Shown piece after piece: positions 37,563-49,640 of a stretch of 64,000 nucleotides of DNA. Origin of the DNA: Hyalella azteca (taxonomy: Eukaryota; Arthropoda; Malacostraca; Amphipoda; Hyalellidae); assembly GCF_000764305.2 (NCBI RefSeq), contig NW_025946074.1:605152-669151 (forward strand). Reading direction: 5' to 3'. How positions within the stretch are numbered: position 1 is the stretch's first letter; each line of letters begins with the position of its first letter. The notes below the pieces were generated by a model that saw nothing but the letters and a program-made list of their open reading frames with translations, did no database searches and was not told the origin of the DNA. A program made the position numbers and the translations under genes.

Positions 37563-38100
37563 CTATAATTACATGATTTGGATTATTCTCTTTATTCGCA
37601 TGTGCGTCCGCATTCATAATGCACAATAGCAACCAATAAATACTATAAAGACTGATGGTCTAATTATAAAAAATTTCTTAGGATATCATGCATTAAAAAG
37701 AGTTGACTAAGAAAGTTTGGCCACCTCGCTGTCGCAAGGTTAGTTTCCACAAACCGTTCAACTTTATCCAGAGTTTTAGAACATACTTGGGAAATTTAGA
37801 TACTGTAATATTTCCAGAATAATATAAGAATTATTCGTAGCAATAACTTTGCAGATAAAATAAAATGCTTATCTCAAAAATGAACCTTGTATTTCTATCC
37901 TTCACATTAATCCTCTAGTTTAAATGGGAAGACGCTACAAGATTCGCAGCCATATATACCAAAATCGCACAGCTAATGCCATCATCTTAATTCTATGTTA
38001 TATTTATTCCGGTAATGGCTTTAATGATTTTTTAAGTATATTGTTCATATCAAATGCGGCTAACTTCGAGTACATATTTTTAACATGTATTTAACCGTTA
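37563..38100. other. A+T-rich non-coding spacer
   Basis: It lies between the 20-bp array and the hAT element. No structure was seen. Confidence 0.55.
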
Positions 38101-38873
38101 GTCTACATCAGTGGTTCCCAAAGTGGGCGATATCGCCCCCCTAGGGGCGATGGAAAGATTTTGGGGGGCGATAAAGAAGAAGAGGGCGTTTGGGGGGCGA
38201 TAGGGGGGCGGCAGTCCGAAGTCGAAGTCAGAAGTTCGAATCTGTATAACCTGCGAACGAAAGCAAATAAGGACGTTTGAAATCAAGAATGACGGTAAAA
38301 TGAAAAAAATCTCGCAAACGACGGTGAAATAAATAATTACAAAAACACCATTTGGTAGTTAGGAATGTATATTCAAAATTTCGTTCAAATGTGTTCGGTA
38401 TTTTGGAAGAAATTCTTAGATCACTGCGAATTTCGCCCTATATCGCAATATAACTCACGAATGAAAGTGATATTTAAAAAATTTTCGCAAGCTAAACGTA
38501 ACCGTTAAGTTCTGATGAATACATGTTCCAAGTTTTATTGAGCTGCGTTCATTAGTTTGGGTGATATTCCTTGATAACTGAATTTGGGATTGGTCGTGAG
38601 ACCGGCCACTAGTCCGGCCGTAAATTTGCTCGAGACGTCCTAAGTTTCTTGTGCTGAAACAGTTACAACAGCTGAAGAACATAGTGGTTCACCAAATGGG
38701 GTTCTATTTGTGAAATACACATTTGTGTTTAACCTTTATCTTTAAAAATTGCAGCGTACTAAATTTCAAGAAAGAGGCGTATGTTGTTATATGTCTGTGG
38801 GGGGCGCTAGAAATTCACTAGGGAGCCAAAGGGGGCGCCAGCCGGAAAAAGTTTGGGAACCACTGGTCTACAT
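38101..38873. mobile_element. Non-autonomous hAT element with intact target duplication
   Basis: The element at 38109-38865 (757 bp) has 14-bp terminal inverted repeats (cagtggttcccaaa at the left, its complement at the right). Identical 8-bp direct repeats gtctacat flank it (38101-38108 and 38866-38873). The CAGTGGTTCCC end and the 8-bp duplication identify the hAT superfamily. G-rich gggggcgat-like motifs are repeated inside both ends (five near the left, two near the right), as expected for subterminal transposase-binding sites. No transposase remains; the 75-codon minus frame at 38455-38682 is unrecognised. Confidence 0.94.
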
Positions 38874-39096
38874 GTAAAACTGGTAAAAATTTAGCATGGC
38901 TTCTCACTTGTTGATGCTGGTATAACTCGGCTATTAATCATTGCACGTCGACTAATGCTTGACTTGAAGCACGCAATGTTTTTTAGTTATTAATTTAAGT
39001 TATCCCGTCAACAGCAACAAAACATGGTGCCACTATAGTCTTTCTAAAAAACATGTGAACATTATTTTGGTGGCCATGCATGTATGGTCGCATAGG

Positions 39097-39488
39097 CCAT
39101 GAACTGTTACTTCACCCTACAAGTATCGCCACCGGGGCCATGAACTGCTACTTCTCCCTGTAAGTATCGTCACCGGGCCATGAACTGCTACTTCACCCTG
39201 CAAGTATCGTCACCGGGGCCACGGACTGCTACTTCACCCTGCAAGTATCGTCACCGGGCCATGAACTGTTACTTCCCTGTAAGTATCGTCGCCGTGCCAT
39301 TAACTGTTACTTCCCTGTAAGTATCGTCGCCGGGCCATGAACTGTTACTTCCCTGTAAGTATCGTCGCCGTGCCATGAACTGCTACTTCCCTGAAAGTAT
39401 CGTCGCCGGGCCATGAACTGTTACTTCTCCCTGCAAGTATCGTCGCCGGGCCATGAACTGTTACTTCTCCCTGCAAGTATCATTGCCA
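39097..39488. repeat. Ten-copy 38-40-bp minisatellite
   Basis: Ten units begin ccatgaactg and continue through tacttc-ccctgcaagtatcg to a c-rich end. Copies 1-4 are mainly 40-41 bp (cttcaccctg, cttctccctg), 5-8 are 38 bp (cttccctg), and 9-10 return to about 40 bp. Length variants therefore cluster in blocks, a sign of local amplification. Confidence 0.94.
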
Positions 39489-39501
39489 CTTTTTATCCTC
39501 A

Positions 39502-39673
39502 GTTTGGCATGTAGTCTCATCTTGATTGTCTAGGCGCGACAGGCCCGCAGCCCAGGCGCCAGGCAACATGACTCGCGCCTCATTTGGATGCATAGGCGTC
39601 GTGTTGCTCGCGCCTACAAGACACGGTCGCGGTAATGCGTCTTCGCTGCGGATGAGACTAAATGCAAGCCAAG
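39502..39673. mobile_element. Fold-back element, MITE-like
   Basis: tagtctcatc (39512-39521) and its exact complement gatgagacta (39651-39660) enclose about 130 bp. The match extends outward imperfectly (ttggcatg at the left, catttgcaagccaa-like at the right). Within lies a G+C-rich inner inverted repeat (taggcgcgac near 39531 and ctcgcgccta near 39607). It is too short to code for protein. It could be a small non-autonomous transposon or a structured fold-back of another origin. Confidence 0.5.
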
Positions 39674-39711
39674 GATGAGACTAAATGCAAGCCAAGGATG
39701 CTTGCATTTAG
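39651..39711. repeat. 23-bp direct duplication followed by a hairpin
   Basis: A 23-bp block starting gatgagactaaatgcaag occurs twice without change (39651-39673 and 39674-39696). It is followed by an 11-bp perfect inverted repeat, ctaaatgcaag (39681-39691) with cttgcatttag (39701-39711). The end of the fold-back element has apparently been duplicated and partly inverted. Confidence 0.85.
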
Positions 39712-40300
39712 CTAGGGGAAAAAAAGCTAGGGAGGCTTACTGGCTTAGCGGCTTTATGCTGCGCGTAGAGCACTTTTGCTGGCTATCTAAAGATGTTGAT
39801 GGAGCTTAATGCTCGATTACTGCTGCATTTGGCAAGACGTTCTGAAAAAGATAATAGGGTATCTTTTGTTTGGTCTGCGTTCTTGTCTTATGTCACGATA
39901 ATTTTTGGTGGTTACAGAAATTTGTTTATGGAAATCATAGCACAATCTTTATCTCGTAAGCAGTTTAATGCATGCTTAGTGACCAACATGTAAAATAATT
40001 TAAACCTACAATTCAGCCTTGCACCGTAATTTTGGAAATTTTCAGAATATCTGAAACTGTTTCCGTAGAGTTCATGACGCAGTTTTGATTTTCAGGAATT
40101 TAATCCTGCAGCAAGCAAGATTACAAACAACAAACAAACAAACTAAGATGGTTCGTTGGTTGAAATTTCAGTGGTGCACCTAATTCATTTACTTACGTAG
40201 ACGTTCGTCTATAGTTCACTAGTTCATCAGCGGAATTTTTTTACTTTGCTGCTTAATGTTTTGCAGACATAATGCATGACCAATATGAATTTTTGCTGCA
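39712..40300. other. Non-coding stretch
   Basis: A 66-codon plus frame (39793-39993) is not recognisable. No other structure was seen. Confidence 0.45.
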
Positions 40301-40425
40301 GATAAATATTGAACGTTTTATATAAATCTCGAAATGTTTTGATTTAATCTGTATTTTTTAGATAAATGTTGAAAGGTTTCCGATAAATGTTGAAAGGATT
40401 TAGATAAATCTTGAACAATTTGTTT
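40301..40425. repeat. Degenerate short tandem repeat
   Basis: gataaatgttgaaaggtttt-like units of about 20-30 bp recur five times (gataaatattgaacg, ataaatctcgaaatg, gataaatgttgaaag twice, gataaatcttgaac). Confidence 0.7.
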
Positions 40426-43400
40426 TCTTTCGGTTAATGGCTAAATTGTTGACAATTTTGAGTTGTATACAAATAAATAGTCTATGGCAGCTTACGACGC
40501 ATTCTTCGGTTAGTTTTCTGAAAGTGACGGTGAAGATATCGTATTGTTTGTAATGAAATCATTACATATTTTTCGCCGAGCCATTTGTAGCAAAAATATA
40601 GAGGATATCGAACAGGAACTACTGCAATAAAATCTATGACTATCGCGATTCTGGTTAGATATTGTTTTCTGGTCAGATGTTTATCGCTACATTATCATTG
40701 GCGGACAAACCGCAACTGCTCGCGGGCCATCAAAAAACAGTATTTTTTATGAAAATTACTGAAAAATGACGTGCAGTCTTTAACCTACACGCAGATTAAC
40801 ATGGCGTCAATAGCTTGAATTTTGACAATGACTGAGAAGCGGCATGTGCTTATCAATAGTTCGTCAAGGGCTTCAATTGTGAGTTTGAGTGAAAGCCCGC
40901 GTCATTACGTGAGTGAGAAGGAAATTACAATGCGTCGCGGTTGCCCTCACTTCAGATATGCTGATGGCCGCTGCGGTCTCACTACCTGTATTGCTTTTAC
41001 GACCATCTTGTGCATGAACTTCAACCGACACGCGCACCGAGCTGTGCATTTTAAAAAGTTATCGTTCATTCCACGATTGTTTCCACGACAAAGTTTTATG
41101 ACGACCCACTTAACCTGATGGAGCAACGTTCACTCGCGCTTCTGGAGCCACCCTGGCGGTCTCGTAAGAAGACTTCATATTTTCTGCCCTGAGAATATTA
41201 CCGTGATTAAAAATGGGGCCAGACTGAAAACTGAGAAAACAGAAATTTAATCCTTATGCCAGAATTATTATATCCAGATGAGAATGCGTAACTTTTAGCG
41301 AAAATGAAACTCTCTATTTCTTCTTTATTGCGTCAATTTTGCTGAGATTTCATTGTATCCAATATCGGGGTATTTTTTATTGGAATTAATTTTTGAAATT
41401 TTCTTGGTACGTTCGAAGCCTGGTATCATGGATACAGTCATATTTTACTTGATGTTTCAAGCAAATTTTACTAAGTTTCACTCCTCCAAATTTCACTAAG
41501 GTTTACTTGCTACTAAGAAAAGCTTAAAACTGATCTGTCGAAAATAAATAAAAAATACAGTTTTTCCTATCTGTCCATCTTCTTTCTGAGTTTAAAGCCA
41601 ATCGTTGCATTGCTAAGAACCTGAAATCCGACCAAACCCGGCCCCCGTCGTACATCCATTATTCGTCAATAGTATAATAAGTAATAGAATATACCTAGTA
41701 CATACTAAATAATGGTGTTATTTAATATCAGTCACTTTCCTAGTGTATCAAACCGAGCGTAGCACGTAGGGGCGCGGAGGTTGGATGAAAATAAACCTCA
41801 TAGCGACCTCCCGAGTTGCGATGAACTCTGGAACCTATAATAAAGCATACACCGTATTCATATCTGCATATGAGAGACGACGTCTGGTTCTCATCTCCAT
41901 GCTAAATGCGGGATGGCTTACCTTTTTATATTATTTATAAAATGGACGATAAAGCAGGAGTCGTTGCCGTTTCAGAGGCATCAACTCGACGTAAAGGAAG
42001 CCATCAAAGTGTCATTGCCACGGCGCCCGGCGACCCCATACGGATATCATTTCAGATATATGCTGTAAAAAAACCGTTCGGGAAGGAATCCTTCATCTCA
42101 AAATATAAAAGAATCATTCGAATGAAAGATGGACAATATTAAAGGAATAATTATAAAGTTAATACTATTGACAAAGTAGAAGTTAATTAAAAATCCGCTA
42201 GAGAAAAATATTCATTGCACGGCGCGTCTAGTTTTGCTTCACAGAAAACTTTTCCAGTTGGGTAGAGAAGGTAATCTGCAGGCAGGTTCGTGCAGGTATA
42301 TAGCATACGAGTTGTCAGTGAAAGTCAATGCTAAGGGCAATGAATCGTCTTTTAAGTTTGAAAAAAACCCTGAACTATGGCTGAAAGTGGTGCTTAGGAA
42401 AGGAATGTAAATGTTTGCAAAAGAAAGTGCTTAATCATCGTGGAAGAAAAGGAATTGTTTAATTATCTACCATCTTGTCTTTGAATTACATGAAAGCTCA
42501 ATGATCTCTTCATAATTGCGGTTAATAATGTATTTCATAAATGAAAAAATGATCGTTCTGAGTTCATCTTTTGTTTAATGAGCCGCACTGCTCAATTACA
42601 TGTATAAAATATTAAGCGTGACAAAAGGAAATTTTATAATTTCTGTTGATAAAGTTAATAGCAACATAATTTTATCTTTTGAATCTTCGAACACTCAATG
42701 CATTCAGAGTTACCATTGAAAATTTAAAATTTATTCAAATGGATTGAAATTTAGACATGAACAAAATAAGTTTTAGAAACGCTTCTAGTAAAATTATGTA
42801 AGCGAAAAAAGATAGCCCCACCGATGCTTGGTATTCCAAGGCAGCTAACGCAACTTTACTGACGGCATAAAATCTTATGGCTTATGATTCAGATGGTTTC
42901 CGATGCATGACTTGCAAAACCCACTGATGTTTTTTGTGAATGTTTCCGATAGATTGTGAGTGTCGGTGACCCACGCACGTTCTGAATACTAGAGGTCGGT
43001 GATTCGATACTTTCGCCCTGCATGCGGTCATATCAAAGTGAACAAGTTTTGCACTGAACATATTTCCTGTATATTGGAAATTTGCCCGAGAAGCATGTAT
43101 TCCTGTTGCAAATTCTTCTGAATTACATGGGCTGCATACAAAGAACTGATATTTGAAATAAACTCTGAAGGCGCACATTCACTCAGGAAACAATTCACTC
43201 GATCGTCAACTTATTAACTTCACAATTTCGACCTAAATTCGCGCATATTTCATAATTACTTTATATTTAACGATCATCATCTTTACGATCCATGTTCATT
43301 GCATCCGACAATAGCTCAATTTTTTTGTTGCATTGTATCCTATACTAATATTACTAAATAACAGATAATATCGCTAAAATTCTTAGTACTGACAAAATCA

Positions 43401-45183
43401 GTCACATTCGCATTAAAGTGGTAGTTTATTGGCACGAACTATTCTATTTACACTTTTTACAAAGCTCGAAGTTGTGATAAAGAGTTAACGAAGATGCCTG
43501 CTAATGAATAATATGAATAACGACAAATGAGTTGATCATCACACACACTTCCAATTGTTCGGAAGTTTAACAAAAAATAATATGAAAATTGTTAGCAAAA
43601 TTCCACGATTGGGGATTTTCAGATATTTGGAAGTAGTTTGAATGATTTAACTTAAAAATCTATCTGCATTTATGTTAGCTGAAATTATATTTTAATAATT
43701 ATTTTATTTATTACATGAGTGATCCTGGATAATGGGCATTTAAATACCACAATACAGCACTAACTAAAGAATTCCATGGTCCGCCCACTCGTTAAATACG
43801 AGCTAATTTGCATTTCTTCTATTTTTTTCTAATTTGCCTCAAAGTTGACTCCACTAACACGTGTTCTAATCATCAAATAAAAGGTTTAATTCCTTTGCTC
43901 TAATGAATATTGTTGTTAATTAATTTCAAGGTTGCATAAATGCTTCGAAAGCTTCATGCAAATAGAGCGCCATTAGAAAACTTCAGGATAATTCCCACAA
44001 GACTTGTAATTAAGCCTTGAAATACGTAAAAACGTTGCTCGAAGTAATATTAATTCTTCATGCTGAAAAATATTATATAAACTTGTGGAATTTCCCTTGT
44101 TTAAAAAATCCCCAGGAATTTCACTGTGCCTGCACTTATTTCGATATATTCACAATATATCGTAGCAATGTACAATGTTTCGCAGCCACAACATTAACAA
44201 CAAATTATTAGCAATAATAAAACAGTAAACTTATAAAAATTAATATCATTAAAATTTTCAGATATTAGAAGTTTAAATTATTAGATTTGACGCACGACAC
44301 AAAATAATAACGCAAAAATGTCTTTTTGGCAATCAAATTTTATATTTAGCTTCAAAGAACATCCTGATCATGAACATCGTGTAAATAACTCACACTAAGC
44401 CCAGCTATAAATTAACGATATAACTGGATAGAGTAGAACATTAATATATTATATATAGGATGAAATATATAAAAAGTCAGTCTGACGTGCATATAGAGGT
44501 GTCAGCTTCTTAGATCGAGCCATTCATCTAGACATCGCAAAATTTTCACAGCTAGCTGTGGGTCTCAAACACGTCACACACAGATTCAATCTCGATGATC
44601 TAATTTACGATGTTTGAGCTCCATCGCATTGAAATTAAGATTTATTTTGAGATATTTTGATTCTTGCGCTTAAAATCTCTTCACATTTTTCGATAAGAAT
44701 ATCGCTTTACGTTATTTTTTAAACAATCCAATTCTCCTAAGTCAACGAACACATTCATTTACACTCATTTCCCTTCATGGAAACAACCTCAGCAAACCTA
44801 TTTCAACACAATTCGACATGTAAGTCCAAAGAACTACAAGAATGATTCAAACATGCGATTTTCTTCAATTGGCATTAACTGTTGTTAGTCGAGGACAAGA
44901 AGGCACCTGAATATTTAACTTTGTGTTTTTCTTAAGCTGAACGTGTCATTGAAGTATCATTAAAGCAACCAAATCTTTCAATAGATCTAAAACGTAATAA
45001 ATACCAAATAAGAGCTCGTCTCTAGAATATAATCAATATTTTTACATTGTAAGATCGTGTGCGGTGAAACGCGAAAAAATAAGTAAACCGCGCGGTCTGA
45101 CCTCGACCTTCTTAGTATGCCCGGCATCTAGCAAATCCCGACCATGGAGGCAAGGATTTAATTTAAGGAGAAAACTCTGAAAG
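40426..45183. other. Long non-coding stretch
   Basis: The frames 40822-41118 (+, 98 codons), 41906-42142 (+) and 42882-43178 (-, 98 codons) lie in more balanced sequence but match no family I know and lack splice and poly(A) context. The rest is A+T-rich without repeats. Confidence 0.5.
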
Positions 45184-45469
45184 ATAAGCAGCAGCATGGA
45201 TTCTCTGCGACCATGAATATAAGCAGCGCCATGGATTCTCTGCGACCATGAATATAAGCAGCAGCATGGATTCTCTGCGACCATGAATATAAGCAGCGCC
45301 ATGGATTCTCTGCGACCATGAATATAAGCAGCGCCATGGATTCTCTGCGACCATGAATAATTCTCTACGACCATGAATATAAGCAGCAGCATGGATTCTC
45401 TGCGACCATGAATATAAGCAGCAGCATGGATTCTCTGCGACCATGAATATAAGCAGCAGCATGGATTCT
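45184..45469. repeat. 35-bp minisatellite, about 8 copies
   Basis: Each unit contains ataagcagcagcatggattc and tctgcgaccatgaat. The main variation is cagcagc versus cagcgcc. One unit near 45350 is shortened. Two minus-strand frames (45042-45392 and 45163-45504) with His/Gly/Arg-rich 35-residue periods are open only because the unit lacks stops. Confidence 0.94.
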
Positions 45470-46200
45470 ACATGTACAGGATTCCACAGTCTGTCTCCTT
45501 GCACAGTTTAAAGGCAGGGTTCTTTAGAGAGCTTTCATTGAAATTATAGCTTAAAATTATAATTATTTAATGTTTGTGCAAAAAAAAAACACGGAAGTGC
45601 CAGAATCTCAAACCGATAAAGAAGGCAAATATCTAAAATTTTAAGCGACAAAATTTTCAAATATCAAAAAATCTCTGTTTTCTGAACTAACAATAAGTTC
45701 TTCAGTACAAATTGATAATTTGCACTGGAAAATGTTTCAAAGGTTATGGAAGCAAAGCTAAAATGTACTTAAGGTCCTTTATGAGAAGACTTACAAATGC
45801 AGCTTCGGAGTAAAAATCGATTCGTCCAAATTCAAATTAATTCCCAAAATTTATAAAGCTCAAAACATGTGAAATCAGAATTTATATCTTGATCTGACAT
45901 AGTAATGATATAATGAGAACCTATTATTATATGCGTCTATAAATGCGTCTATATAAATAAAAATTATTATTAAAAATTATTATATGCGTCTATATAAATA
46001 AACAGGCGAAATAGTCGAGCAATATATATAACACTACTATATTCCAGCTGCTAAAGGCAGCAAGTCAAGATTAAACATGAATTTAAAATCAAAGAAAATT
46101 TCAAGGGAATAAACCACGATTCATTTAATTCAGTAAAATTAAATTGATCTTAGCATTTTCTTTGCTTTTTTAATTCCTGATACTATTGCGATTTGTGTCC
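45470..46200. other. A+T-rich non-coding spacer
   Basis: A short duplication of gcgtctatataaata occurs near 45935-46005. No gene was seen. Confidence 0.5.
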
Positions 46201-46442
46201 AATGGCAGGCTAGTCCTATTACAATGGCAGGCTAGGCCTATTACAATGGTAGGCTAGTCCTATTACAATGACAGGCTAGTCCTGTTACAATGGTAGGCTA
46301 GTCCTATTACAATGGTAGGCTAGTCCTATTACAATGGCAGGCTAGTCCTATTACAATGGTAGGCTAGTCCTATTACAATGACAGGCTAGTCCTGTTACAA
46401 TGGTAGGCTAGTCCTATTACAATATCAGGCTAATACTATTAC
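46201..46442. repeat. 22-bp minisatellite, 11 copies, with higher-order structure
   Basis: Eleven units of caatggcaggctagtcctat plus ta. Variant units repeat in order: copies 3-5 (ggt, gac with gtt, ggt) equal copies 8-10, and copies 2 and 7 both carry ggc. A block of five units (110 bp) was thus duplicated as a whole. The last copy is diverged. Confidence 0.94.
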
Positions 46443-48804
46443 GTAGGCCGTTCTTCAATGCTTCCAGTGAAACAATTTCAAAGACGCAGCGTTGAGCATG
46501 CATTTGCGCGGCGATATAAACGATGTTTTCCGAGAATTGCTCTCAAGTCAGCCTTGTATGATAAAAGCTGCCGCCATGCAATCCAGTTCAACCTACGAGT
46601 CTCGAGGACTGCACAATAACTTCTATCATTGCAAGCGTTGTAGCTCTTGCAAGTCTCTTTATTATAGTAGTTCTCTGGTATAGGATCGTTTCGCGTGTTA
46701 TAATGTCACTTTAATATTGCCAAATTCATGTTTTGTAAATTGTTGATTTCATATTTTTTTCTTTTCTTTGGTGTTAGTGTTATTGTTATATAATTGTTTT
46801 GGGTGCTAATTTTACTGTCATGAGCTGTTGTGTTCACTGCAGAGACTGCCAGTGCATTAGCTTCATTTTCTTAAGCTCCTGTTGTTGCTCCCAATTATCT
46901 TGAAAATACTCAATAATGTAGCTCAACAGAATTCATATTCATGAAATCATTATAAGCATAAATAAAAAATTAAATTAAGAGTTACGTAAAAGCACATAAG
47001 TAATATTGAATAAAAAGCTGCTTTTTATGATAGATTTCAAAACTGTAAGATACTGAGAAGACGAAGAATGCGCTGACAATTTAAGTCCCTCGCACTTGTT
47101 CAAATATTTTACCAAAATGTAAATATTTTCCATGACTTCATAGATGCTAGATTTAATGAATGTAACAAAGCTGTTCAATTTAATGCAATTTTCCAATGAT
47201 GCCATTTGATACATAATAATAATTTAGCACAGAGGATCTTCAGTGGAACTTCAGCTCGAGCCTCAACTGAGCAGATTTGTGAACGTTTCATCTATTTCAT
47301 CAGCTCACCGTGAACTTATAACTTATTAAAAATTCTATTATTCACTCAGCCGGAATATCATAACCACTATTCACTTACGATTAACAACCGCGTTCTCAGA
47401 CAACCGCAGTTTCTGCCAAGAACGCACAATTTAAATGCATATCTCGGCACGCATTTTGCATTTGAAAACCTGCTGTGGTTGCTGATTACTTCCAAAGTAA
47501 AAGAATTTAGCGTATGCAACCTTTCATTTCTAATAGGCGCAATAATCTTCCTCAGAAAATCTCATTATGTCGTTAAAGCGTGAAATAGTTGGAGGCGAAG
47601 ACTTTCTTTGTAGCGGTCTCGATGGTTTTGCACGCCATGAGTTATGGCCGCCGAATTGTAAGGTCCGAACAAAGCGGTTTTGTCCCTAACAAAATTTAGA
47701 GTCGCCCCAGCTTCTGGTACTCCAAATCAGAAGCTAACGCGTCTGTAAATTTTCACTGGGGTGGATCGCGCAAAAAATTCGCAGATGCCGCGGAATACAT
47801 CATGGGTCGCGGGCAATATATACCGGTAGCTGGGTCGCCATATTGGAATCTTGTTCTATAGCAAGAGGTAGAGAAGACGCTATGGAATGAGTATATTTGA
47901 TTCATGGTAGTGGGAGAAGTTTGGAAACACTTACAAGTATCAGCAAGCAATATTCAGGTTGGTTTCACACAACACTCATACATACTGTATATGAAAATTA
48001 ATGCTGATATATTGGGAAACTTACGTTCTAGGGGTAGTAGAGTTAGTTGATGTGCTCAACATTTAAGTGGATAGATTAAACATTAATGATGATCGGAAAC
48101 AAATTAATTGTAGTTTAGCGTGAAAGTGAAGAAACGTAACGCTTGCAAAATGGTGTATAAAACACACCTAAGGTAATCATGTATTAAATAACTACAAAGT
48201 CATTCAGCTAAGGGCGGCAACTTAAAATTTCCATGTACGTACAAATTTTTTATCGCTTTTACCTGTGTGAAAGTGCAGGGTAGGCTATATAGAAGTTCGG
48301 ACGATCAAATCCTACAACAATTATAGTGTTGTGATCAAATCTAGGCTCTTATCTTTACTATGGTTCCGTTATACTTATGATGTAGTAAAGAATTTAATTC
48401 CATTCATAAGTTCAGCATTAGTTAAAGTTCAGTTGCTCCCCAGAATTTTCGTTTTCCTTTTTCATTGAATGTGATTTAATTCTCGTATTCCCTATTAGAA
48501 TTTTTAAACTCCAACGCCATTCATTTCACTTCAGCTCAACCTACTTTACTACATAATTAAATATTATTGAGGACTCAGATCCTTTACAGGTAATGCATCC
48601 GACGTAGCGCACAAGCCTGATCCTACAAAGTTAATCTCTTTTTAAGATCAGCAAGTCCTTCAAGTTAAATTCTTAGTTAAACTCTTCTAATGTAAATATT
48701 GAAAAATTAATATTCTTGCAACAGTTGATTACCGTATTAATATAATAAATAGCACATATTGCAATGAATGTACGTGCAACGACAGAGTGATGATAAGTCG
48801 ACAA
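46443..48804. other. Non-coding stretch
   Basis: Small frames (46492-46683 +, 46975-47214 -, 47753-47950 -) are unrecognised. The G+C-balanced part at 47600-47950 shows no splice or repeat structure. Confidence 0.5.
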
Positions 48805-49640
48805 TGGAAAAAGAATTAGATTTTAATGTCGACAGAGTTGAAATTTTATAAGCATATTGAAGCTCAAGTTAATAAAGCCAATTAACGACTTGGACTGATC
48901 AGACGCTCTTTCGAGTTCCTAGATGCAGAAACAATGAAGCAGTTGTTTGTTGTTGTCGTGCGCCCGAACCTAGAGTTTGGAAACGTCGTGTGGTCATCAA
49001 ATCTAGAAAAAGACCAATTTAGTCGAGAGTGTTCAAAGACGTGCAACAAGGATAATTCCGGGATTAAAAAGCAAGCCTTATGAAGAACGATTAAAGATTA
49101 TGAAGCTTCCAAGCCTCTGTTATCGACGTCTGCGTGGTGACCTCATTGAGGTATACAAGTATACTCATGGTTTAAACAAGGTCCCATCACTCCCAGGAGT
49201 CCTAGAATTTGAAACAAGAACCAACACCAGGGGCCACGGCTATAAACTAAAAAAAACTGCGTTGTAACACATCCATGCGACAACATTTCTTCTCGCTTCG
49301 CGTGAACATGGAACAGCCTCCATGTGGAACAGCCTCCCTGGTAGCGTCGTTGACGCTCAGAGTATGAACGCCTTCAATTTTAGACTAGACGAAGCTATGC
49401 AGGAGCATATGTTCAGTCTTAAAATGCCTAGCAAATTACGGACCAGGCAATAAGTCCAGACGAAGCTATGCAGGAGCATATGTTCAGTCTTAAAATGCCT
49501 GGCATATTACGGACCAGGCAATAAGTCCAGCAGCTATCTCAATCAATCGTCAGCTATGGAAAGATCGGGTTCCAAAGGCCGGATCCCTTGTGAATCAAGT
49601 CTCGAAAAGTAAAAGAATCGGCAATTCTATTCTATTCTAT
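48805..49640 (+). pseudogene. 5'-truncated LINE: C-terminal part of a reverse transcriptase
   Basis: Conceptual reading with frame changes gives the end of a CR1/L2/Jockey-type reverse transcriptase. Recognisable pieces are FYKHIEAQVNKAN, RLGLIRRSFEFLDAET, VVRPNLEFGNVVWS, then after a frameshift [20 protein letters not shown] and [20 protein letters not shown]. An in-frame stop (48884-48886) and at least two frameshifts show it is dead. The catalytic core, endonuclease and ORF1 are missing, the usual result of incomplete reverse transcription. A 71-bp segment is tandemly duplicated near the 3' end, and the element finishes in an (attct)n tail (about 49624-49640). Confidence 0.92.
49388..49529 (+). 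repeat. 71-bp tandem duplication inside the LINE fragment
   Basis: Two adjacent 71-bp copies (49388-49458 and 49459-49529), beginning gacgaagctatgcaggagc and ending aataagtcca, differ at only a few positions (ctagcaaatt versus ctggcatatt). They cover the end of the frame and the start of the 3' untranslated part. Confidence 0.95.

Noticed and set aside
40822..41118. 98-codon plus frame
   Set aside because: Balanced composition but no recognised family, no acceptor or poly(A) signal close by.
42882..43178. 98-codon minus frame
   Set aside because: Unrecognised, and no gene structure around it.
45042..45504. Two minus-strand frames of 113-116 codons with a His/Gly/Arg-rich repeat
   Set aside because: They are translations of the 35-bp minisatellite in different frames.
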